Source: Tetraselmis striata | Taxonomy: Eukaryota; Chlorophyta; Chlorodendrophyceae; Chlorodendrales; Chlorodendraceae | Length of the DNA stretch: 64,000 bases | NCBI GenBank assembly: GCA_006384855.1 | Contig: VCJN01000288.1 | Location: forward strand, 1-64,000 | Reading direction: 5' to 3' | Shown: one piece after another, positions 45,886-56,827 of the stretch | How positions within the stretch are numbered: position 1 is the stretch's first letter | Layout: the number at the start of each line of letters is the position of its first letter | Notes under the pieces: model-generated | What the model was told of the DNA's origin: nothing | Databases searched by the model: none | The model's input: the letters and a program-made list of their open reading frames with translations, nothing else | Made by a program: the position numbers and the translations under genes

Positions 45886-48122
45886 AACTTATTATTCAGG
45901 ATGATAATATTATCTATAAGAGTAGTTAAAAACAGATTATGTCGTTCATAACTTCACATACATAAAAATAGCCCGATGACATTAGTCCCGATACAGCATC
46001 GTCGCTATAATATGCTCGCTAACTGAGAGATCCAATATTAAGGACCGAGGATTACACGCTGTGAACTCCCAGCAGAGCGCAGCTTCCTACACCCTCCACA
46101 TAAGTTTGGGTTTTGCAGTTTTGTTCGACATGCGCATGTCATGTAGAAAATACGGCGTGGGCAATTGCATGCAAGTGACTAAGGGCGAGGTCGACTTGGG
46201 AAAAAATGGGGGCGCGCTCTAGGCCTAACCGTGCGACATGGCATGCGTCGTTCTGCGCCCCTCGAGAAATGGCAAATCAATGCGTGTAAAGCTTGCACTG
46301 AAATGTAACAAGTTGCGCCATCCCTTCGTACGCATACATCCAACGCGCAAATCCACGACATGCTGCCATCTTTAGTGTAAGGTTCACCTACAACATGTGT
46401 GGGGCACCAAGATTAGGTCACTAAGGGTATTTGCACAAGCCCTAAATTACAGTTTCACCACTACATGGCGTGATTTTCGGCCAAAAATGGTGCTGTTATT
46501 GTTGCCTACTCACGCATGAATCAAAGGCTTATTGAGCCCTCCTTGGATTAGGCGAGAGCGCATCAATGGGGGTCACGTGCACGCATGGCAATTGCGCCGA
46601 ATCACAAGTAGAATGCCACATAGCAGCGCGCTATTAAATGCTCGAATATCAGCAAAAATAATATGTTGAAAAACAACACAATGTTGTTGGCCATCGAGGA
46701 CATGCATGGCTAGAGAGGGAGCATGAGGCAAGTTTGCGCCGCCCGTGTGCATCTACATTCATAGCACTGTCACAGAAATGCGTATGGAGTAAGGGGACAC
46801 ACATAGCGCAAAGCTACGCCCCCATGTTGAGGCTGAGTGTTGCGAAATGATGCCGTGATTGATGTATTTTATGTTTATCGCTAGAAAGTGGTCAAAACGT
46901 GCAAATTAGGTGCTCAAAAAATCGACGAATACCTTCTTGCGTTTGACGCAAGGATTTTTTTGCGCATTTTTCAGAATTTTTGGAGCACTCCCTGAGCCAC
47001 TATAAGCGTTTGAAGTCAAGGGGGTGTCGCTTGCAGTGGGCAAAACTGCATTGGTCCTAGCATCGTCACACGCACGTGTGCCCACTCTGCCTTACGTTAC
47101 TATGCCCACCCAAACCCACCCAAGCCGCGAGCTACTATGTTTCCTCACATATCTACGGCCATTGCACCATACAATGCTCTATGCATGTGGGCCATCATAT
47201 ATGTGCCAATAACATGTATTGTTGTGCATCACTGCGTCATGCCCTTGAGCGCCGCGCCAGATCGCAATACCCTATTCTTAGGGTACTAGGTTATAATTCA
47301 GACCCTATCAAGCAAAAGATTTTATAACAACCTAAAACATGCCCGGGTTCCAGCCCTAAAGCCCTACGTTTAGGTACCCTAGTATTTTTCATTTCATATA
47401 GCCAAAAAGGACCCCAAATTTATGTGGAGAGGTGTAGCTAGCGACGAACTCCTGGTATTTCAATCAAAATGTAAAAAGCTGCGAAAAACATTTCAGCGTA
47501 AAATATTTCAACGTAACTCGACTGAGACCGCCTGAGTTCCGCCGCCTGGATTAGGTTTCTGCTGCATGCAGTTTCGTTTCGCGGCCGGTGCAAATAAACT
47601 TCGTATATATTGTCTCAGATCGGACGGGGGATAGATATGATGAGTGTACGAAAGTAAAGTTCCTCCCGGGACATTGGCCAAAGCCGCCCCATCACTTGAC
47701 CTCTTGCGCCAACTGCAGTCGTAGGTCTGGCATAGCCCGTAGACCATTGCCTTGTTCGAACCCCAAAGGGCTACTGCAGCATCAACCGGGTAAACCCAGG
47801 ACACGCTGGGACGATATTGCCGATTGAAATGCATCGACCAGGATCCGATCCCGCTCAGGCCCTCGCGGCGGCGGCCGCTTTCACACCGGTGCTCCGAGGG
47901 AGGGGTCCTACCTACATGTATAGTGGCAATGATTTTTGCTCCTGGCCTCTTTGGCTGCAAAAGTGATACACAACCAAGATACATACTATATCGCAGCGGA
48001 AAATACGCACGTGATCATGCGCTTGTGATCAGTCTGCCCCTGCTCGCCCGCGCGGCGGTCAGATATGATTATGGGGATACTGGTGTGAATTACAAAAAGG
48101 CAGTTCCCCAGAATACTGGGGA
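45886..48122. other. AT-rich intergenic stretch, possible LINE tail at 47588-47827
   Basis: No intact gene. One plus-strand frame ends GKPRTRWDDIAD just before its stop at 47827. This resembles the (G)(R/K)P...RW-x-DD-(I/V) ending of many LINE reverse transcriptases, so a short 3' LINE remnant is possible. The rest shows nothing I can name. Confidence 0.35.
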
Positions 48123-48228
48123 TTTCACAAGGAACGTCTGGTTTGCCGAAGAATGCCAGGTCTGGTTACAGGTTGTGAAAATCAGGAATTTACAGACAGA
48201 CAAATCCACAGCCATGGGGGTTGGGCGG

Positions 48229-48411
48229 GCTGTGGTGCGCTCGATAGAGCGTGCCACAGCAAAGGAGAGTGACCGGTCGGTCCGCCGTGAAGGCAGGTAG
48301 TGGCCCTGACCGGCCCCCGCAATCGTGCGCGCGCACACACGTGCTACGGGCGCCGTGCCAGGGCTATCTCGTACATGTAGAGAAACCACATAATAAAACT
48401 AGTTTAGAACA
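48229..48411 (-). repeat. A repeat, inner copy, of the DIRS-like element
   Basis: Matches 51001-51178 almost throughout: GCTGTGGTGCGCTCGAT, then GGTCCGCCGTGAAGGCAGG, then GGGCTATCTCGTACA, then GTAGAGAAACCACATAA. Small differences include an extra TAAA near the end here. Confidence 0.9.
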
Positions 48412-51000
48412 TTTCACAAGGAACGTCTGGTTTGCCGACTACAAAATGCCGGACGCAGCAGGCCACGGGCGGGGGTCACGGGTGGGAATGTTGAAGGCGA
48501 CGACATGCCAGCGGGGTGCACCCACGGGAAGGCGGTCGCCAGTACGGCCAGGAATGAAGAGGTCGTGGCTCGGCTTCCAGGAGCGCAGGTCAGAGCACAT
48601 CTCTGAGAGGAGCCCGTACCAAGCTTTGTCAGGCCAGTGGGGAACAAGGACGACGGCTGGGGCACCGCTGGACTCCAGTTTGGAGACAAGATCGCCGATG
48701 AGTTTCCACGGAGGGTTTCACCAGTTACGTTCGCAACGCCACGCAGCGTCGGAGAGGCGCAGGGCGTCAACGGCCTCGCACCGCGGGTCACGCCAGCGGG
48801 CGTTGTAGCGGGGCAGGGGCGTTTTCAGCCGTCGCGAAGCGGTCGATGGTGCAAGCGCCCCATTTAGCAGTAAGCGAGGCGAATCGGCAAGGGTTGAAGT
48901 GCAAGTCGTCGCAGTCAACCTCGCGACTAAGGCGGCCAACCCAGATATTCGCCGCAGAACGGATGTAGCGCACGGAAAGGGTAATGCCGTGCGTGTCCAT
49001 GAGGTACCATGTTTTGCGTAGCTCAGCCACGAGACGCGGAGAGCGAGAAGTGAGGTTGGCGAGGACGCCGACAATCAACCGCTTGGTTATCCTCGTGCAA
49101 GCGGATGTGACGGTTACGTACGGAGCATGGGGAGGAAGGACTCAATAGCCAAGCGGACGGCTTTGAGCTCTTTCAGCGTAATGTGCGCAGTGCGGTCATT
49201 GTCGTACCAAAACCCCCGAGCTTCATGGTGTTCGTTCATAACGGCACCCCAACCGTACGACGAACTGTCAACGTGTAGGTAGCCGGTTTCGACAGGGCGG
49301 TTAATGGGGCGGCCGTTGTGTTGGGTGGGCACGCTCACCCACCATTGCACATCGCGTCCGAGCTGGCGGGTGAGCTTGACGCGGCCGGACCAAGAGTCAC
49401 GCGTTTTGAGCACATCATGCCGCTCGCGGAGGTGGAAACGGGCAGGGGCGATGGTCAAGTAGAGAAACTGGCATTTGCCCGCGAGAGCGGCCAACTCGCG
49501 AGCCGGCAGGCACCGACGATTGCGTTTTGCTCGTTGGATTATGCGTTTTGCCGCGGGAGCAATGCCAGCAGTGAGTTTCTCAGCATGCGCACGAAGAGTA
49601 CGCGACCCCGATGTGTCAATTTCTAACCCCATGTGCACGAGCTTCTGGGTGGGCTCCCACACGCCCTTGTTGGGGTTGCGCAGCAGACCAACACCCGAGA
49701 GGTGGCGTTCGATGTAGTCACGTTGCCAGATGGCCTCAGCCCGAGTCCGAGCTAGAAACATGAAATCATCCATGTAGGGTAACATGCGTAGGCCAAATCG
49801 GCGCCCGGGAATAGGTGTGCTTCAGCCGGGTTACGACGCAATGCCCTAGTGAGGACGATGGTGAATTGGCAGAAGGAATAGGGGGACAGAGACCAGCCCA
49901 TGGAGAGGCCAGTCAACCGGTACAGAGTGCCGCGGTAATCGACAGTGAAAAAGTCCCTGTCCTCATGGGTGATTCCTACCGCGTAAAACCCATCCTGCAG
50001 GTCCATCCTCAACATGGAGTCCCCAGGGCGCGCAAGATTGCACGAATGCGAAAGCGTCTCGAACGAAAGATCACGCGTCTCGCAATAGCGGTTCAGGGGG
50101 CGAAGGTCAATGATGAGCGTACATTTGTTTGTTCTTGGCTTAGGAATCAAGAGCAACCGAGACACCCATTTTGCGCAGTAGCCTCGCTCCCATGCCCCAA
50201 CGGCCAAGAAGCGAGCCAATTCACCGGCCATAAACTCCAATTGGGCAGGAGTAGCATCCCCTATTGACACCCCCTGATGAAAAGAAGGTGAGGCAAGCCC
50301 GTCCAAGAAAGGAACGCGTACACCTCTAACTGGAGATCCAGTTGAGAACACTACGATTCGCACCAGCGGCTTTTGCCAATTACGACGGACGCGATGTCTC
50401 ATAAAGGGGGAGTCGGGAGTACAGGAATTGCCGCGATGGATGTCGCGAGAGGGGCGAGGAGAGCGCCCTGTCGCTCTGCTCGCCCTCTCCGCGTCGGCGT
50501 CAGGATCCACGGTGCGCGGCACAGTAGGCAGGAGTGCCGCGGCGTAGGAGTAGCCATGTGCCACTGGGCGTTGGCTTGGCCACTGGCAGTGTACTGTCAC
50601 TTTGTACTCGAATCTGTACTAGACGGCGGGCGTGCGTCGGCATACGCCCCAGTCGGAGCTCATCGCGACACATAAGCCAAGTAGGGGCCATACGGATCGA
50701 GCCATGCCCACACGGGAAAGGGCAGCCAGGGGTTACTGTTGGTCGACACTTGTCGAAGGGCTTGGACCTTGTTCCACTGAATGGGAAGCGCTGCGGCTTC
50801 GTCCTTTCCTCGCGTTTGGCGAGTAATCAGCAGCTCGTTCGCGGGTAGTAGTTAGCACGTCGCAAGCGGCGCGCGTCCATTAACCACACAAACCCCAACG
50901 GGTTTATCCCGGGGGGGGGGGGGGGCGATAGGCTTCGCTCACCGTACATGGTACGATGGCGGAAGACCGGCACCCTGCGCGGCAAAATTGCCGCGACTTT

Positions 51001-51178
51001 GCTGTGGTGCGCTCGATGGAGCGTGCCACAGAAAAGGAGAGTGATGGGTCGGTCCGCCGTGAAGGCAGGTAGTGGCCCTGACCGGCCCCCGCAACCGTGC
51101 GCGCGGACACACGCGTTACGGGCGCCGTTTTAGGGCTATCTCGTACAGGTAGAGAAACCACATAAACTAGTTAAGAAC
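51001..51178 (-). repeat. A repeat, outer copy, of the DIRS-like element
   Basis: Second copy of the ~180-bp direct repeat. It marks the element's 5' side relative to its coding strand. Confidence 0.9.
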
Positions 51179-51464
51179 ACCGGTATCGTCAGTACCGACT
51201 ACTAGTGCGACTACTGGTCATCACGTGCAAACCTTATAATGCCCCCAGCGGGCTGACATGCGGTAAATTTCACCACTACGGTACCGGTATCGCCCTCATG
51301 GAGTCAAATTACACGCCTTGCCCACCACAAGCTGTAAGTACTGCAAAGCTGGTACGTGAGGTGGTACGTAAAAACCAGTGTGTTTCTATAATAATTACAT
51401 GAGCTCGCAGCAGAATGCGATATCGGAAATCACCAAAAAAAAAGGGGGCAATCAGAAAGGTCCT

Positions 51465-51992
51465 CTACAGCGACTGCGGGGTGGAAGCAGTAACATGAGA
51501 AGACGTGGAGTGGGCACGAGCACACGCATCAGACTTGGCCATCTGCACACCGGCAGAGAGAATGCCGCCCAGGGTACCATGCATGCACGCAAGCCGAGAC
51601 CCGCTGCAACAGCCCCCGCCGTGTGCGCGACAGGTGACGGTGGAACTCAGCAGGTTGGCTGGCGACAAAGTTCCGAAGTGCCTGAACGGATTGACCACGA
51701 AGAAAGCAAGAGGTCGGGGCGGAAGGACCGCCATGGAAGTTGCGCACAGCCAACAGCACCGCGAAGATGTAGACCACCGTCAAAGCGGGCTTCCCGAGAC
51801 GGCCGCGGTCCTCAACCACAAAAGGGTAGTACCGGTGAACACCCTGCACTGGGGCGGAAGACGCCCGGTCCGCTGCCAACTTAGCATGCTCCGCCTCGGT
51901 CGCCGCGATTCCCGGGATGCACTAGCGGGGGTCGTTGCTCCAAGTGGGGGTCGTGGAGGACACGCACGCGAAGTTGATCATGTAATCGCACG

Positions 51993-52024
<32 letters not shown>

Positions 52025-53622
52025 ACCCCGCCAGCGTCAGGTCCGACGGCCGCGAGCGGTCCGCTGGGCGCAGCCCACTCGTCTCAAGGGTCAAGTCGCC
52101 GGGTCCCGAACGGTCCCGGTCAAGCACCGCCCCCGCATCAATTGGCACAGATGCCCACATATTCTTCAAAGCGGTATGCATGCGGTGCTTGTAGTTCGCT
52201 ACGGGGCATATGGGTAGATGATCCACGATGAAAACCGTAGCGCTCCGGTTCGAGCCATCCGTAGAGCGAAGCCATAAGGGATCAATACCACACGTGGGGC
52301 CAGGGCAAGTGACAAGCGCGGAACCTCCGCGCGGGCAAAGGCCCAGTACCCGCGCAGCGGCGGCCGAATAAGCAGCATGGGGAATCTTGCGGGCGGACTC
52401 GTGATCCGATTGGAAAAGCGATAGGGAGCCCGGCCCGCACGCGCTGTACAAGCGCAGGGTATCAAGTCGCGAGGCCGTTGCACCAGTACGTTGGAAGCTG
52501 GGATCGAGGGCCTCGAAGTCACGCAAGCGAATCGCACGGCTGAGGTGGCGTTGGACAACCATGGTCGTGGGTTGATCATCGGAGGTCGCACCCGAACCCG
52601 TACCCGAGGGCGGAGCAGTAGAACCTGGCAGCGATTCTGGGAGGGAAACAGTCGCTGCTGACGGAGGGTGTGCCACTAATTCGCCCGGCGACGGTATCTT
52701 CAGAGCTACAAAAGCGCATGTAGTAACGGTATTGGCAGTACTCGTACCACCGATAGGAAGCAATTGCTGGGCAGCAGAGGCGGCCTCACCAGTACCAACT
52801 CCAAGAGGAGTGGCCGTAAAAGGAGATGTGGTGACGCGCAGTCCTCCGCTAGTGCTCGTACCCGTACGGGTCGTAGTACCAGCTGACCGTAAGTAACTCG
52901 AAGATCTCGTGGGCGTGCCCGTACGCCGCGCGTGCGCGCCGCACATCTTCTTGCGGTAACGTGGTTAGGGCCCGTACAGTCTCGTACACGCGGCGCGTCT
53001 CACGCGCCCATGCATGGCAAAGCACTCGTAGCCACATACGACACCTCGGCGCGGACCGCCTCGTATAAGGGGCCAAGGGCGGGCCCGTACTCCCGTACCA
53101 GCTTTGGCAGGACAACCGATTGCGCGGATGAATAAAACGCCGCAGGGGCCTCGGACTGCAGCAAGGCCAGATTCAGACCACCAAAATCCGCGGGCATACT
53201 CATCTGAACGATTGCAGCCTCCACGCGCGGTGTAGACTGATCGCAAGCGTCCAGGCCAAGCAGCGAAAACGCAGCCGAAATGTTGGCGGCGTCCACGGCC
53301 GCCAAGAAGGGGTCCAGCTCCGGCGGCGGCATCATGCGGCTGAGGAAGCCAGTCTGCCGCACCGCGCATACGACCAGCAACCGCATGGCCCCATGGTGGC
53401 AGCCGTATCCCGACGTGCCAAAGGAGGCGATGCGCTCCAACAGTGTGGCGTGGGCCTCCCGGCGCCGCCCCAACGCGCCGGTCATCCACTCGGGGTAATG
53501 GCTAATAGGAGCACCCAGGTACACGGCGCCATCCTGGACAGGATCATCGGCCGGGGTCCGAAATCCTCCCGGGGCCAACTTCTCCCGTACTGTCCGCAAT
53601 TCGGACTCGCTGTCGCCGGGGT
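51465..53622 (-). mobile_element. R2-like non-LTR retrotransposon, copy 2 (5'-truncated)
   Basis: Shares the 3' two fifths of copy 1 (52026-53622 against 41868-43594), with roughly 95% identity by eye. It then continues past the C-tract (51993-52024) into the rest of the endonuclease region on the minus strand: EAEHAKLAADRASSAP, then YYPFVVEDRGRLGKPALTVV, ending at a stop near 51465. Homology to copy 1 ends abruptly at 53622, consistent with the usual 5' truncation at insertion. Small in-frame indels separate the copies near 52825 and 52885. It is not intact: the C-tract and frame changes interrupt the endonuclease. Confidence 0.8.
51993..52024. repeat. 32-base C-tract inside the LINE endonuclease coding region
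   Basis: At the homologous site copy 1 has a 21-base C-run. Coding similarity resumes on the other side in copy 2 only. Confidence 0.95.
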
Positions 53623-53714
53623 GTGTTTCTATCGTCCGTGCGTATACTAATACTATACCGTCGGCCATCGGTGCGCGCTACACCTCGCCCTCGTCCGCAA
53701 CTGCCGAATGTCGG

Positions 53715-53996
53715 CGTGCTGCCACCTTTGCTGGCCACGGTCATATTTCTGGCTAGATACCCCCGCATGCCTCGAGGCAAGCCGCACGGCAGATCCGTTG
53801 TTGTGCCGTGGCCACCACATTCCGACACACACGTCTCTCAGCGGCGTCGGCCGCTTATTATTTTCCGTCGCTCGTGAGCATATAACAGCCACCGTTGCGA
53901 TGCGCCGCGCTCCCGTCCGCCGGCCGGCGCGCTGCCGTCTTTGCTGGCCACGGTCATATTTCTGGCTAGATACCCCCGCATGTCTCGAGGCAAGCC
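53715..53996 (+). repeat. Pair of ~69-bp direct repeats
   Basis: 53715-53783 and 53928-53996 (offset 213) share TTTGCTGGCCACGGTCATAT, then TTCTGGCTAGATACCCCCGC, then CTCGAGGCAAGCC. They lie next to the truncated 5' end of LINE copy 2. Confidence 0.85.
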
Positions 53997-54570
53997 ACTT
54001 GAGTCGTCGATGTGCCCCGGTAGTCACCGCAGGCGGACACCCACGACTCTCCGCGGCGGCGACCGTGCTTAATCCGACGCCAAAACTTAGCTTCTCGCGG
54101 CCAAGAAGTACAGCAGCGGGCGCCCTGACATGTCGACAAAGCAATAAGACACTGTTTCAAAGTGGCTGGTAGACTTTGCCCAGTCGAGAGCCTCGGTGGT
54201 GATCTCCGTCGGCAGTGCTCCCTGGCAGTGAGAAGCGAGCGTTGGGCAGTCTCAATAAGGTCAACTGGCGCTCGGTCGGACGCCGCAGTCGCCACCATCT
54301 CGACGATTCCAGGTGTCCGTGCCCAAGTCGACATATCATCTAACTGGTTTGGTCATTGTTTGATTGATGGTAAGGCGCACGTCGCGCCACTCCACGACGA
54401 CCACCTACGGCTCGTCAATTCATCCTGGGGTGAAACTGGCAGACGAGGCTGATTAATAAGCTTCGAAGGCACAGCTATTAGACTGGCTTGATGCTCTGAT
54501 TGCTGCCAAGAAAGAATCCTCACAGCCGTGTCCCGGAACAAATTTTACCGATTTTTCCTGCAATATTTGT

Positions 54571-55014
54571 ATGCGGTATGTCATTACGTGCGCACATTGT
54601 GATGAGTTACGAGCCGCCATGACATGCAGCCAAGATGAATGCACGATTGGGAGCCTAGCACTTGATGGTAGGGAGTGGACTCCCGGATGGATGAAATGCA
54701 TGCTCACCTCCACTTGTAAATGGAATGGCTGCAATGGAGTCGCGTACAACGAGTACAAGCAAGTCATTGAACTATGCGAGCAACCTGGCAGAAGCTGCAG
54801 TATGGTTTCAAGAGTCCTCCACGTACTTGTGCATGGGACTCTGCGACGCTGGCCGTATACCGTGGTACAAATGTACAATATAAGGCGGGCATGTAGGGGA
54901 CGACTGTCCTTGCCCATCGCGCACGGGTGTGCGAAGACATACGTCACCGTGGGCTCCGACCTTGCGGAAGTCGCACCGTGCGCGATAGTTATTGTAGACA
55001 CTGATAGTCGCTAA
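54571..55014 (+). CDS. Cysteine-rich open frame, unknown function
   Basis: 147 codons from ATG. Cysteine spacing suggests metal binding: CAHC, then MTCSQDEC, then CKWNGC, then CEQPGRSC. A basic region with many aliphatic residues follows. It sits between repeats and just upstream of a short dispersed element, so a transposon-borne protein is possible. No family was recognised and it may be fortuitous. Confidence 0.25.
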   Translation: MRYVITCAHCDELRAAMTCSQDECTIGSLALDGREWTPGWMKCMLTSTCKWNGCNGVAYNEYKQVIELCEQPGRSCSMVSRVLHVLVHGTLRRWPYTVVQMYNIRRACRGRLSLPIAHGCAKTYVTVGSDLAEVAPCAIVIVDTDSR

Positions 55015-55319
55015 TTCACTACTTCGTCGCTGATATATGCCTTGCGTCGTCATCACGACTAGCGAGGGTACCAGTAAAGTGGCACCGGCACGAGCAGCGA
55101 TAGCGATGGAGCTCGCTCACTCGAGTGGGAGATAATGCGCAACCAGGTGCTGAGTAGGGGCTCGCGCGCGCCATCCCGCGCCTGTAGAGGGCAAGTGTAA
55201 AAACCGGCTTCTGCGTGCAGCCGGGAACGTTATAACCTCGAGATCTAATGATCCTTTCAGCGCACCATGCTCAGGCTATGCCACGAACTTATTAATATGA
55301 TCATTTGCTCTAGTTTTGT

Positions 55320-56195
55320 AGTGGGTTTTAACGATGTGGCGACTGTGCTGGTAGTTATTGCTATGTGCCATTGCAGCCATTGCGAGCGCGAGAGAACCCG
55401 TGCTGGTATGGAGGAACTCGTGATATGTGCTACTGCGCTGGGGTCAATGCAACATGTGTTATAAAATGGTGTGTGCGCTGGACCGCAGCTACATTGTGCT
55501 GATGGCACTACGAGTAGCAGTGATGCACATAGGTGCGCAAGACATGGCTGTCACCCAACAACACGCCCCGGCGCCCGCCATATTTTGACATGGACACCGG
55601 TGGTAGCGTCGGCTGCTTTTCTTCCATGGTTGCCGAGAGAAATGCAATTATAAACCCCTCCTGCCCGACCGCATGCTGCTACTCGGCACGTGCTTTACGG
55701 TAAGTGATCAGCTAGCAGCCTGGCAGGCTGGGTGCGTGTGGCATGCATGATTACTCGGCTGCCCGACGACCGGCAGAAGGCGCGGACAATTGCAAAATAT
55801 ATAGCAGCAGCAATAATCGCGAGAAACACCCTCCCGACTCGACTAGGCATGATGCGAATGAATAGTTACTTCGTGTTTGTGAACGCCTGGTGGGAGAATG
55901 CGTGTGTCACTGTACTCTTGGAACCGGCATGCGCAAGAAGACGCAAGTGCTTTAACTGCAGGAAGTTGCCCCCTTTTCTGCGATTCCAACAAAGCCTCAG
56001 CTCATGGGGGCTGGGGGCGTGTGATGGAAGTGCCACAAGGCCGCGCATGTATGGCCGCACGTGCTCGCAGGTTCGATGGGCGAGAACCTCTTGGGTGGGG
56101 CTCCACGCCGTGACGAGCTAGTCACCGTGCTAGCTTGTCTTATTGGGTCATGATGGGCGACATGTCCCACACCACGTGCAGACACCTGCACATGG
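55320..56195 (+). mobile_element. Short, internally deleted relative of the 30-kb element
   Basis: Left block 55320-55797 matches 30150-30780 and right block 55800-56195 matches 32295-32580. The junction falls in AGCAGCAGCAATAATCGCG, where AGCAGC occurs at both ends of the long copy's extra middle. A 129-codon frame crosses the right block (AAIIARNTLPTRLG, later YFVFVNAWWENA). The right block also has ~110 bp not in the long copy. Confidence 0.6.
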
Positions 56196-56546
56196 GTTTT
56201 GGGGCTATCGTCGCGAGGGGGCGAGCCCGTGCCCAGCCCACCATGTAGTGCGGCGAGTGGTACATGTATTACATAATCATGCGCCTGTCAGACTACCGAA
56301 AAACCGCTGTAGATATGTCACATGTGCTGCTAGAATGTGTACCGGTCTCATGACGACCGCTCTTGATGGCGTGCTCGTCTGGTACCTTGCAAAGTTCATG
56401 GGGAATGTGGTACTAGTATCCTCGGCGTGTCGCAGAGTATACTGTACATATCTTGATTGGTACCGGTGTACTCGGAGAACCGCCCACACCACATCGCGCC
56501 AGACACACCTCACGCAGAAGACGCTGGCAGGGTCCTGCATTATCAT

Positions 56547-56551
56547 TTACA
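56547..56551 (-). terminator. Candidate TGTAA poly(A) signal for the fusion gene
   Basis: TGTAA on the minus strand about 280 nt past the TGA at 56828. The 56196-56700 interval otherwise shows no gene. Confidence 0.3.
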
Positions 56552-56701
56552 CTGGCCGCATCCTCATCCAGCCATGACCGCGTAGGAAGGCAGGTGGGAG
56601 TGAGGGCAGCATGCAATAGCAAACATGCGGCCAGCCGGCCTATCGTCCTAGAACCCCCCCCCTCCCCCCCCAAACCCAACCCCAAGGGGTAAAAGTCCAA
56701 T

Positions 56702-56827
56702 TCAGCTTTCGTCGGCGTCGTGGGTGTCTTGGAGGGAGTCCCTCACTCCCTCCGCCAGCGCTCCAGGCTGCTTCATCATGCCGGATTGGGCCTGCACCTG
56801 GCCGCTGGCTACCCCCGTGTCGGGAGC
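56702..56827 (-). other. Open frame continuing past the fusion gene's TGA
   Basis: After TGA (56828-56830) the same frame stays open for 41 codons with ordinary, hydrophilic composition (TGVASGQVQAQSGMMKQPG) before a second TGA. It could be former coding sequence behind a recent stop, a readthrough extension, or chance in GC-rich 3' UTR. Confidence 0.3.

Larger units (their letters stand above)
48123..51178 (-). mobile_element. DIRS/PAT-like retroelement with split direct repeats (degenerate)
   Basis: Minus-strand coding includes reverse transcriptase (49752-50600): LLLIPKPRTNKCTLIIDLRPLN, then MLRMDLQDGFYAVGI, then GLSMGWSLSPYSFCQF. After a frame change it has the catalytic LPYMDDFMFLA at 49780. 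RNase H follows (YLHVDSSSYGWGAV, HITLKELKAV). Next is the DIRS-type post-RNase H region (about 49080-48470) with TIDRFATAEN and then PRYNARWRDP in another frame. At least three frameshifts are visible. Repeats: A at 51178-51001 and 48411-48229; B at 48445-48412 and 48155-48123. On the minus strand this reads A1-coding-B1-A2-B2, the layout of PAT/kangaroo-type elements. No tyrosine recombinase was found, so the copy is incomplete or non-autonomous. Confidence 0.8.
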
